A stretch of DNA of 29,662 nt from an uncultured Collinsella sp. (GCA_934630735.1 CAKTWK010000025.1:1-29662); one strand, 5' to 3'; numbered from the stretch's first letter, positions 1 to 9,193 are shown. A program made the numbers and translations. Notes: generated from the sequence alone by a model not told the origin.

Positions 1-1
1 C

Positions 2-2365
2 CCCCAAGCGCTCCAGGGCCTTACCATCGGCTGCAACTCTGGCGTTATGCAAACCTTCGTCGGCCAGCAGTGGCTGGCCGACGAAGGCATCACCTGCACC
101 TATAAAGAAAACGACACCGGCGGCGCCCTCTTTGAGGCGCTTGCAGACGGCGAGGTCGACGCCGTCATCATGAACGACACCATCTCGTCGCCCGATGCGT
201 CGCCCATGTTCTACGTTGGCTCGAGCGACTACTATTTTGCCGTTCCCAAAAGCCGCCCCGATTTGATGAACGACATCAATGCCGCCATGACATCAATCGC
301 CCGCGTCAACCCGCGCTACAACGACGAGGTCAAGTCGAGCTACTCCACCCAAAACAGCGGCTCGTCATCGCTCACCGGCCCCGAGGCTTCCTGGCTCAAA
401 GCAAACGGCAACACCATCACGCTCGGCTATCTTAAAAACCAACTTCCCTACTGCACGCAAAACGACGACGGCGAGATGGAAGGGTCGCTCGCCTCGCTTG
501 CAACGACGCTGCACGACAAGTTTGGCATTACGGTCACAACCGTCGCGATCTCGAACAACAAGCAGATGATCAAAGCCCTTTCCGATGGAACCATCGATGT
601 CGCCCTACCGATCTTTCGCGACTACTGGCTTGCCGAACAGCAAGGGGTCATCCAGTCAAACCCGATGGGAACGGTTTCACTGACCGCCATTCACAGCAGC
701 AACGACCTGAACAGCGACCTTAAGAATATCGCTTGTACAGAGAGCTCGTTCGTCAACCGTTTTGAACTCGAAAGCCTGTTCCCCGACGCAACGGTAACCG
801 AATATCCGAATAACGATGAGGCGCTCAAAGCCCTCAATGAGGGGAAGTCGCGCTGCATCATTGTCCCCAGCACGCGCCTGGAAACCATCCGCGATGCCCA
901 CGACATCGCGGATTTCAAGACACAGGAACTCACCAACACGGCGCAACTATCGTGCTTGATTTCGCGCGGCAAACCCGAGCTGTTGGGAATCATTAATAAG
1001 GGCATCATCAATGCAGGCGAATCGCTCTCTGCAAGCAGCTATTCGCCTGCATCGTACTCGGCGCAAGAATCGGACACGTTCCGGTTTATCTACCGCAACC
1101 GCATCGCCGTTGCGACCGCTATCATCTTCATTTTGCTCGCCGGCATCGTCATCCTTATCTGGTCGCTTCAGCGCGCACGGCAGGAGCGCCAGAAAGCCGA
1201 TGCCGCCAACGCCGCCAAAACTGCTTTCCTCACGCGCATGAGCCACGACATCCGCACGCCGCTCAACGGCATCTTGGGCCTTATCGAAATTGAGGAATTG
1301 AAAGAAGGCGATATGCAGGTCGCCCGCGAGAGCCGTGCCAAGGCGCGAGTTGCCGCCAATCACCTGCTCTCGCTGATCAACGATATCCTCGAGATGGGCA
1401 AAATCGAAGACCGCAAGCTAACACTGGAACATGCTCCTTTTAACCTCAAAGAGCTCTGTGACGATGCGCTGGTGCTGTGCAAGCTCCGCGCATCCGACAA
1501 CGGCATCACAATGCAGGACAATAGTCTGCCATACGCCACGGGGCCATACATGATCGGCAGCCCCACCCATATCCGACAGATCATGATCAACCTGTTAGAC
1601 AACAGCATTAAGTACAACAAGCACGGCGGCTCCGTCACCTTTAGTTCAAAGACCAAACCACTCGATGATGGGCGCGCGCTCTTTTGCTTTAGCGTTTCGG
1701 ATACCGGCATTGGCATGGCTCCCCAGTTTTTAAAGCATATCTATGAGCCGTTTGCCCAAGAAGGTGACGATGCGCGCAGCAAGTTCCAAGGAACTGGCAT
1801 GGGCATGCCAATCGTCAAGTCGCTTATTGACCTGATGGGCGGCACCATCGAAGTCACCAGTGAGCTCCATGTGGGCACCTCGTTCTACGTGGAGATTCCG
1901 CTCGATATCGACAAGAACCCTCAGGCAAGAGAACGTGCGGACAAGCAGGCATACAACTGCTCGCTTACCGGGATGAACATCCTTTTGGCAGAAGATAACG
2001 AGCTCAATGCCGAAATTGCCCAAGCTCTACTCGAAAGCGAAGGCATCGTCGTTACTCGTGCCGCCGACGGCAACGAAACGGTCGACCTATACATGGGGCG
2101 TCCTGCCGGCAGCTTCGATGCGATCCTGATGGACATCATGATGCCGGGCATGGATGGCTACGAGGCAACCCGCGCGATTCGCCTGAGCGAGAAGGCCGAT
2201 GCGGCCGACATCCCCATCATCGCGTTCACCGCCAACGCCTTTGCCGAAGACGCCAAGGCGGCACACGATGCCGGCATGAACGCTCACCTGCCCAAGCCGC
2301 TCGACTTTAACAAGCTCAAAAACATGCTCGCCCGTATCAAGAAAAACGGAGCCGTTTCGCTATAG
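2..2365 (+). CDS. BvgS-like hybrid sensor histidine kinase (5' end cut by window edge)
   Basis: The reading frame is open back to the first bases of the window, so the gene starts outside it; 787 residues are visible. Order of parts: the end of one family 3 solute-binding domain, a second solute-binding domain (about residues 125-345), one membrane segment (about 367-389), a HisKA dimerisation domain with the H-box MSHDIRTPLNG (phospho-accepting His codon at 1244-1246), a HATPase domain with N-box LLDNSIKYNK, G1 motif DTGIGM and G2 motif GTGMGMP, and a C-terminal receiver with ILMDIMMPGMDG (acceptor Asp codon at 2132-2134). Known BvgS/EvgS-type kinases sense small molecules through such extracellular domains and phosphorylate themselves and the receiver. 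No Hpt domain and no DNA-binding partner is visible nearby, so the output is unknown. It probably shares a transcript with the flavoprotein gene 41 bases downstream. Confidence 0.93.
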   Translation, partial: PQALQGLTIGCNSGVMQTFVGQQWLADEGITCTYKENDTGGALFEALADGEVDAVIMNDTISSPDASPMFYVGSSDYYFAVPKSRPDLMNDINAAMTSIARVNPRYNDEVKSSYSTQNSGSSSLTGPEASWLKANGNTITLGYLKNQLPYCTQNDDGEMEGSLASLATTLHDKFGITVTTVAISNNKQMIKALSDGTIDVALPIFRDYWLAEQQGVIQSNPMGTVSLTAIHSSNDLNSDLKNIACTESSFVNRFELESLFPDATVTEYPNNDEALKALNEGKSRCIIVPSTRLETIRDAHDIADFKTQELTNTAQLSCLISRGKPELLGIINKGIINAGESLSASSYSPASYSAQESDTFRFIYRNRIAVATAIIFILLAGIVILIWSLQRARQERQKADAANAAKTAFLTRMSHDIRTPLNGILGLIEIEELKEGDMQVARESRAKARVAANHLLSLINDILEMGKIEDRKLTLEHAPFNLKELCDDALVLCKLRASDNGITMQDNSLPYATGPYMIGSPTHIRQIMINLLDNSIKYNKHGGSVTFSSKTKPLDDGRALFCFSVSDTGIGMAPQFLKHIYEPFAQEGDDARSKFQGTGMGMPIVKSLIDLMGGTIEVTSELHVGTSFYVEIPLDIDKNPQARERADKQAYNCSLTGMNILLAEDNELNAEIAQALLESEGIVVTRAADGNETVDLYMGRPAGSFDAILMDIMMPGMDGYEATRAIRLSEKADAADIPIIAFTANAFAEDAKAAHDAGMNAHLPKPLDFNKLKNMLARIKKNGAVSL

Positions 2366-2406
2366 TTTGTGCTCAACCACCATGCACCGCAGAAAGGAAG
2401 CTAACG

Positions 2407-2886
2407 ATGTTTAGGCCCTTACGTCGAAAGAAACGCGCCATCACTGACGAGGAGGCGCGCGAGCTGCTGGTCACTTGCAAGCGCGGCGTCTTTGCCGTCA
2501 ACGGCGATGACGGCTACCCTTATGCCATTCCCGTCAACTACTTCTTTGACACCGAGCACGACAAGATTTATTTCCATGGCGCCAAGGCTGGTCACAAGGT
2601 CGATTCACTCAAGCGTGATGACAAAGTCTGCTTTACCGTTTACGGCAACGAGTGGTACAAGGACGGCGACTGGGCTCCCTACGTTATGAGTACCGTTGTC
2701 TTTGGTCGTTGTCGCCTGGTAGATGAAACGCCCGCGTTTATCGAGGACAAAGTCCGTCAGCTCGCGCTTAAGTACTACCCTTCTGCCGAAGAAGTCGAGG
2801 AGGAGATCGCCAAAGACATAAAGGGCGTCCAACTCTACGAGATTACGATTGAACATCTTTGCGGTAAGCAGATTCAAGAAAAGTAA
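2407..2886 (+). CDS. NimA-like pyridoxamine 5'-phosphate oxidase family flavoprotein
   Basis: A 159-residue single-domain split beta-barrel flavoprotein. The segment YFHGAKAGHKVDSL matches the conserved His region of the 5-nitroimidazole reductase (NimA)-like branch, and the early stretch VTCKRGVFAVNGDDGYPYAI matches the start of the FMN-binding barrel. Family members bind FMN or F420 and reduce small molecules; some reduce nitroimidazoles, but most have no known substrate, so drug resistance should not be assumed. The start ATG has AAAGGAAG about seven bases upstream. The gene lies 41 bases after the hybrid kinase on the same strand and ends just before a strong symmetrical terminator. A functional link to the kinase is only positional. 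Confidence 0.85.
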   Translation: MFRPLRRKKRAITDEEARELLVTCKRGVFAVNGDDGYPYAIPVNYFFDTEHDKIYFHGAKAGHKVDSLKRDDKVCFTVYGNEWYKDGDWAPYVMSTVVFGRCRLVDETPAFIEDKVRQLALKYYPSAEEVEEEIAKDIKGVQLYEITIEHLCGKQIQEK

Positions 2887-2913
2887 ACCCCTCAGCAGGC
2901 CTCATCAATAGCA

Positions 2914-2953
2914 ATATGGCCCGGTTCCAACCCACCTTGGAACCGGGCCATAT
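2914..2953. terminator. Bidirectional terminator between convergent genes
   Basis: A perfect 17-bp inverted repeat (2914-2930 and 2937-2953, arm ATATGGCCCGGTTCCAA) with a 6-base loop lies between the stop of the plus-strand flavoprotein gene at 2886 and the stop of the minus-strand kinase gene at 2956. The symmetry suits termination from both sides. There is no long T tract. Confidence 0.75.
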
Positions 2954-2955
2954 GC

Positions 2956-5148
2956 TTATGAAGCGTCGGCGGCTATGTGCGCAAGCGCCTCAACGAGCTC
3001 TTGCGAGCTCACGGGCTTGCTCAGGTGCGCGTCCATGCCTGCCTCGCGCGAAAGTCTACGGTCGTCGGCAAAGGCGTTGGCGCTCACGGCGATAATCGGT
3101 GTAGTCGCGGCATCCTCGCGATCGAGCGCTCGAATCCGACGCGTGGCCTCAAGGCCATCGATACCGGGCATCATGATATCCATCAACACCACGTCGTACT
3201 CGTGCGGCGCGCTCGCGGCAAACATCTCGACGGCAGACTCACCATCCTTAGCATGCGTCACGACGGCACCGGCACGGGCGAGCGTAAACTGTGCAATCTC
3301 GGCATTCAGGTCGTTATCCTCTACGAGCAAAACGCGCAAGCCCTGGAGTGCATCGTCGTCACCTGCATCCACGTGAACTGCCTGAGGGATCTCGGAGCGC
3401 TTGCACTTCTCAAACGGCAGACGGATGGTAAACGTCGTCCCCTGTCCCAAGATGCTCGTAAAGCTCATGGTTCCGCCCATAAGCTCGACCAACTGCTTGG
3501 CAATAGGCGCACCCAGGCCAGTTCCCGACGAGGCACCTTCCACCTGTTGTTCCTCGCGGCAAAACGGCTCGTAGAGGTGCTGTTGAAACTCCTCGCTCAT
3601 GCCAATGCCGTTATCGACGATCGTGTATTCATAGACGGGGACGCCATCCACCGGCTCTACCTCGCGGCATGTCAGGCGAACATAGCCGTCCTGGCGGTTG
3701 TACTTGACGGCATTGCCGGCAATATTGAGCAACAGGCGCTTGAGGTGCGTCACGCTCACCCGGGCATAGGGGTGATCAAGAGTCCGTTGGTCGCAGATAA
3801 TTGTCACCAGACGCTCCTCGGCCTGGCGCTCCAGAATATCACACACCTCACGGTTGAGGGCCACCATATTTGTAGGCACGAGATTCAGGTCGACCTGCCC
3901 GCTCTCCAAGCGGCTCATATCGAGTGCCTCGTTCGCAAGGTCGAGCAGCAATCCCGATGCCGTCCAGATCTTTGAGCGGCACTCAGTCTGCTTTTCCAAG
4001 TCGCCTGCGTTGGCATTGCCCACTTCGACCATACCGCGAATGCCGTTGATGGGCGTGCGCAGGTCGTGGCTCATGCGACGCAGAAACTCCGTCTTTGCAG
4101 AGTTGGCAGACGAGGCCTCACGCGCTGCCTTTGCCAGCTTGTCGCCATAGCTGCGCTCCTGCACCAACAGGTCGGTCAGGCGTTGGCGCTCTGCATGGCG
4201 GCGCACCAACGCAGTTGCGGCTATAGCGCCGCCGTAGAGCACCAACACGCTGGCAACTACAACTGCGACGGTTTCAAAGTAACGCCGCGCGGAAGTGTAG
4301 GTGTACACGTAGAATTGGCGTGCTTTACCAAAAGTGCCCAGATACCACTCGCCGTTGGCGTTGACCAAACTAACCTTACCGGCCAGGCAGCGTTCCTTAA
4401 TACCGTCAACTATGGTGGTATCTGTCACAGGCAAAACGAATGCGCCGGACGTGGCGGGTTCAACGGCATTGGTCGCAACGACCTTGCCATCGTTTTCAAT
4501 CACGATATTGCCGCTATCGATGGTCTCATAACCTTCGAGCAAGCTCTGCAACTTGAGCGTGTTGCTCGCGACCGCCTTGGCGCTCTGGTGCCTCACTGCG
4601 ACAACGATACCCTCGCCATCCTGTCGAGCCACGCAGCCAATGTCTGCGACCGAATCGTCCGCAAGCGTAATGCGGGCGGTATAGGACTTAAGCGGATGGG
4701 CCGCCACCTCCAGCACGGGCTCTTCTTTGAGATACGTGGCGAGCGACTCGTAGCCCACGTCATCCGTCGAGGACTCGGACACCAAGTTGCCCAATGCGTC
4801 CGTCACGATCAGCGCTGTCACATTGAACTGGTCGGCATATTGCTCCAGCGTTGCGTTATCCACCGAGCCATCGCGCTCCATATCGCGCGCAGCCTCTCCG
4901 GCAATCTCCATAACGCGAATCAGGTTTTTGGTCGCATAGGCGCTGTTGAACGCATCGTAGGAAAGGCTCTGCGTCGCCACGTAATCGACAACGTCGGCAA
5001 AGCGCTGCTCGGCCTGGGCTGTCGTGTAGCCGAAGCTCATCATGCCGGCTACGACCGAGAGCGCTATCCCCAACAGGGCGGCAAGGAGCCATACCTGGGA
5101 CGAATGATTGCCCCGCTCCTGAGCGGTGTGGTCGGGCGCATCAATCAC
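2956..5148 (-). CDS. Hybrid sensor histidine kinase with extracellular Cache-like sensor
   Basis: A 730-residue membrane kinase. Membrane segments at about 19-42 and 292-315 bracket a 250-residue extracellular domain that looks like a Cache/PAS-type sensor, with an initial long helix. Then follow a short coiled linker, the HisKA H-box MSHDLRTPINGI (His361), a HATPase domain with N-box AGNAVKYN, DNGIGM and GTGLGAP, and a C-terminal receiver with VVLMDIMMPGIDG (Asp657). The start is a GTG at 5146-5148 that overlaps the TGA stop of the solute-binding lipoprotein gene (GTGA overlap), with GGAGG about ten bases upstream inside that gene. The coupling suggests that the lipoprotein delivers ligand information to this kinase. 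No Hpt protein or output regulator is seen next to it. Confidence 0.93.
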   Translation of the reverse strand: MIDAPDHTAQERGNHSSQVWLLAALLGIALSVVAGMMSFGYTTAQAEQRFADVVDYVATQSLSYDAFNSAYATKNLIRVMEIAGEAARDMERDGSVDNATLEQYADQFNVTALIVTDALGNLVSESSTDDVGYESLATYLKEEPVLEVAAHPLKSYTARITLADDSVADIGCVARQDGEGIVVAVRHQSAKAVASNTLKLQSLLEGYETIDSGNIVIENDGKVVATNAVEPATSGAFVLPVTDTTIVDGIKERCLAGKVSLVNANGEWYLGTFGKARQFYVYTYTSARRYFETVAVVVASVLVLYGGAIAATALVRRHAERQRLTDLLVQERSYGDKLAKAAREASSANSAKTEFLRRMSHDLRTPINGIRGMVEVGNANAGDLEKQTECRSKIWTASGLLLDLANEALDMSRLESGQVDLNLVPTNMVALNREVCDILERQAEERLVTIICDQRTLDHPYARVSVTHLKRLLLNIAGNAVKYNRQDGYVRLTCREVEPVDGVPVYEYTIVDNGIGMSEEFQQHLYEPFCREEQQVEGASSGTGLGAPIAKQLVELMGGTMSFTSILGQGTTFTIRLPFEKCKRSEIPQAVHVDAGDDDALQGLRVLLVEDNDLNAEIAQFTLARAGAVVTHAKDGESAVEMFAASAPHEYDVVLMDIMMPGIDGLEATRRIRALDREDAATTPIIAVSANAFADDRRLSREAGMDAHLSKPVSSQELVEALAHIAADAS

Positions 5149-6014
5149 GACAGGCCCTCCATATTCAAAAATGGCGAAGGATCATCAAAGTACTTTGACA
5201 CCAGGCGTTCCATGGTGCCATCGGCAAGCATTTCTTGGTAGGCATGGGTGAGTTTAGCGTCGATACCGCGCGTATCGTTGATATCGAACGCGGTACCCAA
5301 ACCAACCTCTAGCAGCGGCTCTTTCAGAATGCGATACGTCACGCCATAGTCTTTTTCGTAGGTGAGCAGCGAGGACTCATGCGCGGCGATAGCGTCGACC
5401 AAACCCTCGACAAGCGCCGGGTTCAGGTACGAGCGGTCCGAGAAGCTGTAGAGCTCCTTGATCTGCGGAACGTTTTCATTGGTGCGGTTGAGCAAAATGC
5501 CCTCGGGCTTGGTGGTGGACTGGACCGCCACGACCTTACCCTCAAGATCGGCAAGCGTGTAGATATCGCTCTCGGGATCGACCGCAACCACCTGCCGGCT
5601 CGTCAGATACGGACCGGCCCAGCGATACTCGCTTTCGCGACCCGTCATGCTAAAGCTACCCATGACGCAATCGAGCTCACCGCTCGCCAGCAGCTCTTTC
5701 TTCTTTTCCCAGTCGATTAGCTGGTATTTTGGCTTGTAACCAATGCGGGCCAGCGCCTCGGTCAAAATCTCGACATCCAGGCCAACGATATCGCCGTACT
5801 CGTCGCTATACACAAACGGTGGGTAGAGGTCGCTGCCGACGTTGAGCGTCTTAAGGTCGTCGTCTTTGACTTGCGAGGCGTCCAGTTCTTCTAATGCAGA
5901 CGTCGAGGCTCCGTCATTCGACCCAGAACAGCCAGCTATCGCTACGACAAAGGCGCTCGCCACTGCAAGCGCAACAAACAACGAAATGGCAACCGAGCGA
6001 CGGGGTCTTTTCAT
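5145..6014 (-). CDS. Family 3 extracellular solute-binding lipoprotein
   Basis: A 289-residue protein with a basic start (MKRPRR), a hydrophobic signal segment and a lipobox ending IAGC, so Cys29 should be lipidated. The body has SBP family 3 features: LNVGSDLYPPFVYSDEYGDIVGLDVEI-type start, a YKPKYQLIDWE segment, and DCVMGSFSMTGRESEYRWAGPY. Such proteins bind amino acids or other polar solutes outside the membrane, usually for an ABC importer. Here there is no permease or ATPase gene; instead the stop codon overlaps the start of a hybrid histidine kinase, so a sensing role is more likely than transport. This mirrors the fused arrangement in the kinase at the start of the window. Confidence 0.9.
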   Translation of the reverse strand: MKRPRRSVAISLFVALAVASAFVVAIAGCSGSNDGASTSALEELDASQVKDDDLKTLNVGSDLYPPFVYSDEYGDIVGLDVEILTEALARIGYKPKYQLIDWEKKKELLASGELDCVMGSFSMTGRESEYRWAGPYLTSRQVVAVDPESDIYTLADLEGKVVAVQSTTKPEGILLNRTNENVPQIKELYSFSDRSYLNPALVEGLVDAIAAHESSLLTYEKDYGVTYRILKEPLLEVGLGTAFDINDTRGIDAKLTHAYQEMLADGTMERLVSKYFDDPSPFLNMEGLS

Positions 6015-6108
6015 CGAGCTCCAGAAGATCCTGTTTACAGACTGAAATGGTTAAAAAATAATAGCAAACGAAACCACACGAGTGCCCAATGGTTACAGAC
6101 GCTTTACC

Positions 6109-6148
6109 ATGCGGGGCCTTCTAGCCGACTTGGCAGAAGGCCCCGCAT
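6109..6148 (-). terminator. Terminator after the MalY/PatB-type gene
   Basis: A perfect 14-bp inverted repeat (6109-6122 and 6135-6148, arm ATGCGGGGCCTTCT, loop 12) lies 12 bases past the stop of the minus-strand aminotransferase gene at 6160 and upstream of the solute-binding lipoprotein gene. It lacks a clear T tract. Confidence 0.7.
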
Positions 6149-6159
6149 GCAGCGCACAC

Positions 6160-7374
6160 TTACCGTGCGTTAAAAACGTAACGGTCCAGGCGGTCGCACG
6201 CTTCCCTCACGCGCGAAAGCGGCAGCGCCAGATTCACGCGAATGTGGCAGGGCCCGTGGAACGGACGGCCGTCCTGATACCCCACGCCCACGCGCGCCCC
6301 CTCGTCGAGCAACCACTGAATATCGCGGCCATGCTCGCGACACCACTCGGTGCAGTCCAGAAACACCATGTACGTACCCTGTGGACGCGAATAGGACACG
6401 CCCTCAAAATGCTCGTCCACGTAATTGCAGAAGTACTCGATATTGCCGGCAAGCACCTGGTTGAGCTCATCAACCCACTCGTAGCCCTGCGGCTGATAGG
6501 CGCCAATGAGCGCATGCATCGAGAGGACGTTCATCTCGTTGTAGTGGGTCTTGTTGGACACGGCGCACACGCGGTCGCGCAGCGTCTCGTTGTAGATGAT
6601 GTGGAAGCTGCCGACCAGACCCGCGAGGTTAAAGGTCTTGCTGGGCGCGTAGAGGGCGACCGTGCGCATGCGGGCATCCTCGCTCACCGACTGCGTCGGA
6701 ATGTGCTTGTACCCGGGACGGATGATATCGGACCAAATCTCATCCGAGATCACCACGCAATCGTGCTGGCGATAGACGCCCATGGCGCGTTCGATCTCGT
6801 CGCGTTCCCACACGCGACCGCAGGGATTGTGCGGCGAGCAGAAGACGGCGGCATGGATGCGGTTTTGCGCGAGCTTGCGCTCCATGTCCTCAAAGTCCAT
6901 GCGCCACACGCCCTGTTCGTCGAGCTTAAGTGGGCTGTGAACAATACGGTAGCCCGCGGCCTCGATGGACTTGGTAAAGCCGATATAGGTGGGACTGTGG
7001 ACCAGCACCGCGTCACCGGGCTGCACATACGCGCGCAACGTCGATACAACGCCGCCCAGCACACCGTTTTCATAGCCGATATGCTCCGGCGCCAAGCCCT
7101 CAACGCCGTTGCGACGGCTTTGCCATTCGATGATGCGGTCGAAGTACTCGTCACGCGGATTGAAATAGCCAAACATGGGATGCTGGGCGCGCTGAATGAT
7201 GTACTCCTGGACCATGGGCACCGTGGCAAAGTTCATGTCCGCTACCCACATGGGGATGCGGTCGAAGCCCTCGTCGGGTGCGTTCGGAGCCATACCGGGA
7301 ATCTCACCCCAAGAGTCAACAGCGATAGAGTCCATGCCGTGGCGGTCGATAAGCGAAGTAAAGTCGTATTTCAT
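6160..7374 (-). CDS. MalY/PatB family PLP-dependent C-S lyase or aminotransferase
   Basis: A 404-residue fold type I PLP enzyme. Visible landmarks are the N-terminal PMWVADMNF signature typical of MalY/PatB proteins, SPTYIGF near residue 130, SPHNPCGRVW around 180, SDEIWSDI (Asp211, pairs with the PLP pyridine nitrogen) and APSKTFNLAGL with Lys246 as the Schiff-base lysine. Known members cleave cystathionine or cysteine S-conjugates, releasing ammonia, pyruvate and a thiol; some act as aminotransferases. Length and motifs are complete. The start ATG has GGGAG seven bases upstream. It lies downstream of trmO on the same strand with a 112-base gap, and a strong hairpin follows it. Confidence 0.92.
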   Translation of the reverse strand: MKYDFTSLIDRHGMDSIAVDSWGEIPGMAPNAPDEGFDRIPMWVADMNFATVPMVQEYIIQRAQHPMFGYFNPRDEYFDRIIEWQSRRNGVEGLAPEHIGYENGVLGGVVSTLRAYVQPGDAVLVHSPTYIGFTKSIEAAGYRIVHSPLKLDEQGVWRMDFEDMERKLAQNRIHAAVFCSPHNPCGRVWERDEIERAMGVYRQHDCVVISDEIWSDIIRPGYKHIPTQSVSEDARMRTVALYAPSKTFNLAGLVGSFHIIYNETLRDRVCAVSNKTHYNEMNVLSMHALIGAYQPQGYEWVDELNQVLAGNIEYFCNYVDEHFEGVSYSRPQGTYMVFLDCTEWCREHGRDIQWLLDEGARVGVGYQDGRPFHGPCHIRVNLALPLSRVREACDRLDRYVFNAR

Positions 7375-7486
7375 GCTGAGCTCCCGTGCAAAGCGAATTG
7401 TTTCGGTAGGCGTTATTGTCCACCAGCGCGGGCGGTTTTGGCATGGGGTTTGGCGCTTAATTTGACGGGTGCGGACGAATAGCCGG

Positions 7487-8224
7487 CTAGTCCTGCGCGT
7501 CGTTGACGGCGGTTATCGTCAACCTGGTTCCGTCGACCGTAAACGATATGTCAAGCCCAGCGTAAGCCAAATGGTAAACGCGGTTTGGCTCGTGTTTGCT
7601 GCCCGCACGGCGCGGATCCTGGTGAAGAACCTCAACCAAGCCAGGAATCTTTGCAGGCGGGACCATGTCTTGAAGCGCTTGCGGGAACTCAACATCGAGC
7701 TCTTGCCACGGCGCGTCCTCAATCCAGCCGCCCGTCGCATCCGGGTGACAGTCGGCAAATGGAATGTAGGGCTTGACATCGTAGATGGGCGTGCCGTCGC
7801 GCAGATCGGCCCCCAGCACATGAATGATGGGACCATCGTCAGTGAGCTCGACACGATCGAGCTTGACACAGGTGAGCCCGATGGGATTAGGGCGAAACGG
7901 ACTGCGTGTGGCAAACACGCCCACACGCTCGGCTCCGCCCAGACGCGGCGGGCGCACGGTTTTCGACCATTTTGCGTTGGTGCCGGACCTGTCCTGCGAC
8001 TTGGCATCGGCGGCTATGTCCTTAGCCGTGCCGCCGGGCGTTCCGTTTTCGAAGCGCCACAGCAGCCATAGGTGAGAGAAAGAGTCCAGGCCCTCAACCG
8101 CTGCGTTGGAGGCAAATTCCGGCTCAAAGACGATGCGTCCCTGCAGATGGGGCGCCAAAAAGCTGTTGCGTGGGATGCCGAACTTCTGCGGCAGATCGGT
8201 ATGTATGTGTGCAATAGGTTCCAT
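7487..8224 (-). CDS. trmO: tRNA (N6-threonylcarbamoyladenosine37-N6)-methyltransferase TrmO
   Basis: A 245-residue protein of the TsaA/TrmO family, close to the usual length of about 235. Conserved blocks are the start MEPIAHIHTDLPQKFGIPRN, the SHLWLLWRF segment, RSPFRPNPIGL and the DGTPIYDVKPYIPFADCHPDA block, all hallmarks of the SAM-binding beta-barrel TrmO fold. TrmO methylates t6A37 to m6t6A37 in certain threonine tRNAs. The start is uncertain between ATG codons at 8224 and 8233: neither has a Shine-Dalgarno sequence, and the frame runs open upstream only as antisense to the next gene. A TACAAT -10-like box at 8232-8237 would start the RNA almost at the 8224 ATG. It is divergent from the XRE regulator gene. 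Confidence 0.9.
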   Translation of the reverse strand: MEPIAHIHTDLPQKFGIPRNSFLAPHLQGRIVFEPEFASNAAVEGLDSFSHLWLLWRFENGTPGGTAKDIAADAKSQDRSGTNAKWSKTVRPPRLGGAERVGVFATRSPFRPNPIGLTCVKLDRVELTDDGPIIHVLGADLRDGTPIYDVKPYIPFADCHPDATGGWIEDAPWQELDVEFPQALQDMVPPAKIPGLVEVLHQDPRRAGSKHEPNRVYHLAYAGLDISFTVDGTRLTITAVNDAQD

Positions 8225-8365
8225 GCCGGTCATTGTACGGCATGGAGGTGTAGGGCGTTGCGCGCAATTCTTCGCCGCGGTCCCCCGTCGTGCAACCAAC
8301 GGTTGCTTGGAAGGGCGCCCGCCGCCGCTTATGCTTAAGCCATCAACCAGCAGAAAGGAGCCGTT

Positions 8366-9193
8366 ATGGCCTTTGCAGAAAAGCTCATCGCCATCCGCCG
8401 TGCCCATCACCTTACCCAGGAGCAGCTCGCCGCCAAGCTCTTCGTCACACGCCAGGCCATCAGCCGTTGGGAACGCGGCGAAGTCACCCCTGGCATCGAC
8501 ATGATGAAGCTCGTCGCCGCCGTGACCGGCGAGCCACTGTCTCATCTGCTCGAAATGCCCGAGCACTATTGCCAGAGCTGCGGCATGATACTCACGCCCG
8601 ACGACTGCGGTACCGATGCTCACGGCGCCACGACCGACCATTACTGCAAGTGGTGCTACGACCACGGCAAGTACACCTACGACACCACAATGGAGGCAAT
8701 GATCGAGGATTGTGCCCCGCGGCTGGCACAAAACACCGGTATGTCGCTCGACGAAGCCGTCTCGCTCATGGGCGCTGTGCTGCCGCAGCTGGAGCGCTGG
8801 CGCACCGTGCAGGAAAACGAGGAGCGCTACGGTGCCGAGGCCCGGGCGCGCTACGGAGACGAGGCGATCGATGCAGCAAACGAAACGTTACTGGACATGG
8901 ATCCTCAGACATGGAGCGACATGAAGGAACTTGAACGCGCTATTCTGGGTCAACTCTCGATTGCCATGGGCGACGGCGATCCGAATGGAAGCGAGGCTCG
9001 CAAGCTTGTCGCGATGCATCGTCGCTGGATTGGCCTTAATTGGGGACACGAGCCCCAAGACGAAGCATACCTGGGCCTCGCCCACGGCTATCTTGCCGAT
9101 CAGCGCTTTATCGACTACTACGACAAGCCCTGCGGCACCGGCGCCACGGCTTTTCTGGCCCAGGCGATCGAGTCGTCGTCGGCTCACGCATAG
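8366..9193 (+). CDS. XRE regulator fused to zinc ribbon and TipAS-like ligand-binding domain
   Basis: A 275-residue protein with three parts. Residues 1-63 are an XRE/Cro helix-turn-helix (LTQEQLAAKLFVTRQAISRWERGE). Residues 66-118 form a putative zinc-ribbon segment with Cys69, Cys72, Cys81, Cys94 and Cys97. Residues about 130-270 resemble the TipAS domain (ERYGAEARARYGDEA, then MHRRWIGLNWG, ADQRFIDYYDKPCGTGATAFLAQAI), an all-helical fold that binds thiopeptide and other antibiotics in TipA. TipAS is normally fused to a MerR domain, so here the DNA-binding part has been exchanged. It probably senses a small hydrophobic compound. The start ATG has AAAGGAG six bases upstream. No drug exporter is adjacent; the next gene is a glutaredoxin. 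Confidence 0.85.
   Translation: MAFAEKLIAIRRAHHLTQEQLAAKLFVTRQAISRWERGEVTPGIDMMKLVAAVTGEPLSHLLEMPEHYCQSCGMILTPDDCGTDAHGATTDHYCKWCYDHGKYTYDTTMEAMIEDCAPRLAQNTGMSLDEAVSLMGAVLPQLERWRTVQENEERYGAEARARYGDEAIDAANETLLDMDPQTWSDMKELERAILGQLSIAMGDGDPNGSEARKLVAMHRRWIGLNWGHEPQDEAYLGLAHGYLADQRFIDYYDKPCGTGATAFLAQAIESSSAHA

Noticed and set aside
4066..5241. Long plus-strand frame opposite the second hybrid kinase
   Set aside because: It is a mirror frame of the kinase and lipoprotein genes with no domain features.
8225..8731. Upstream extension of the trmO frame to a 414-residue protein
   Set aside because: The extension runs antisense through the XRE/TipAS gene and has no family features; the TrmO start is at the MEPIAHIHTD segment.
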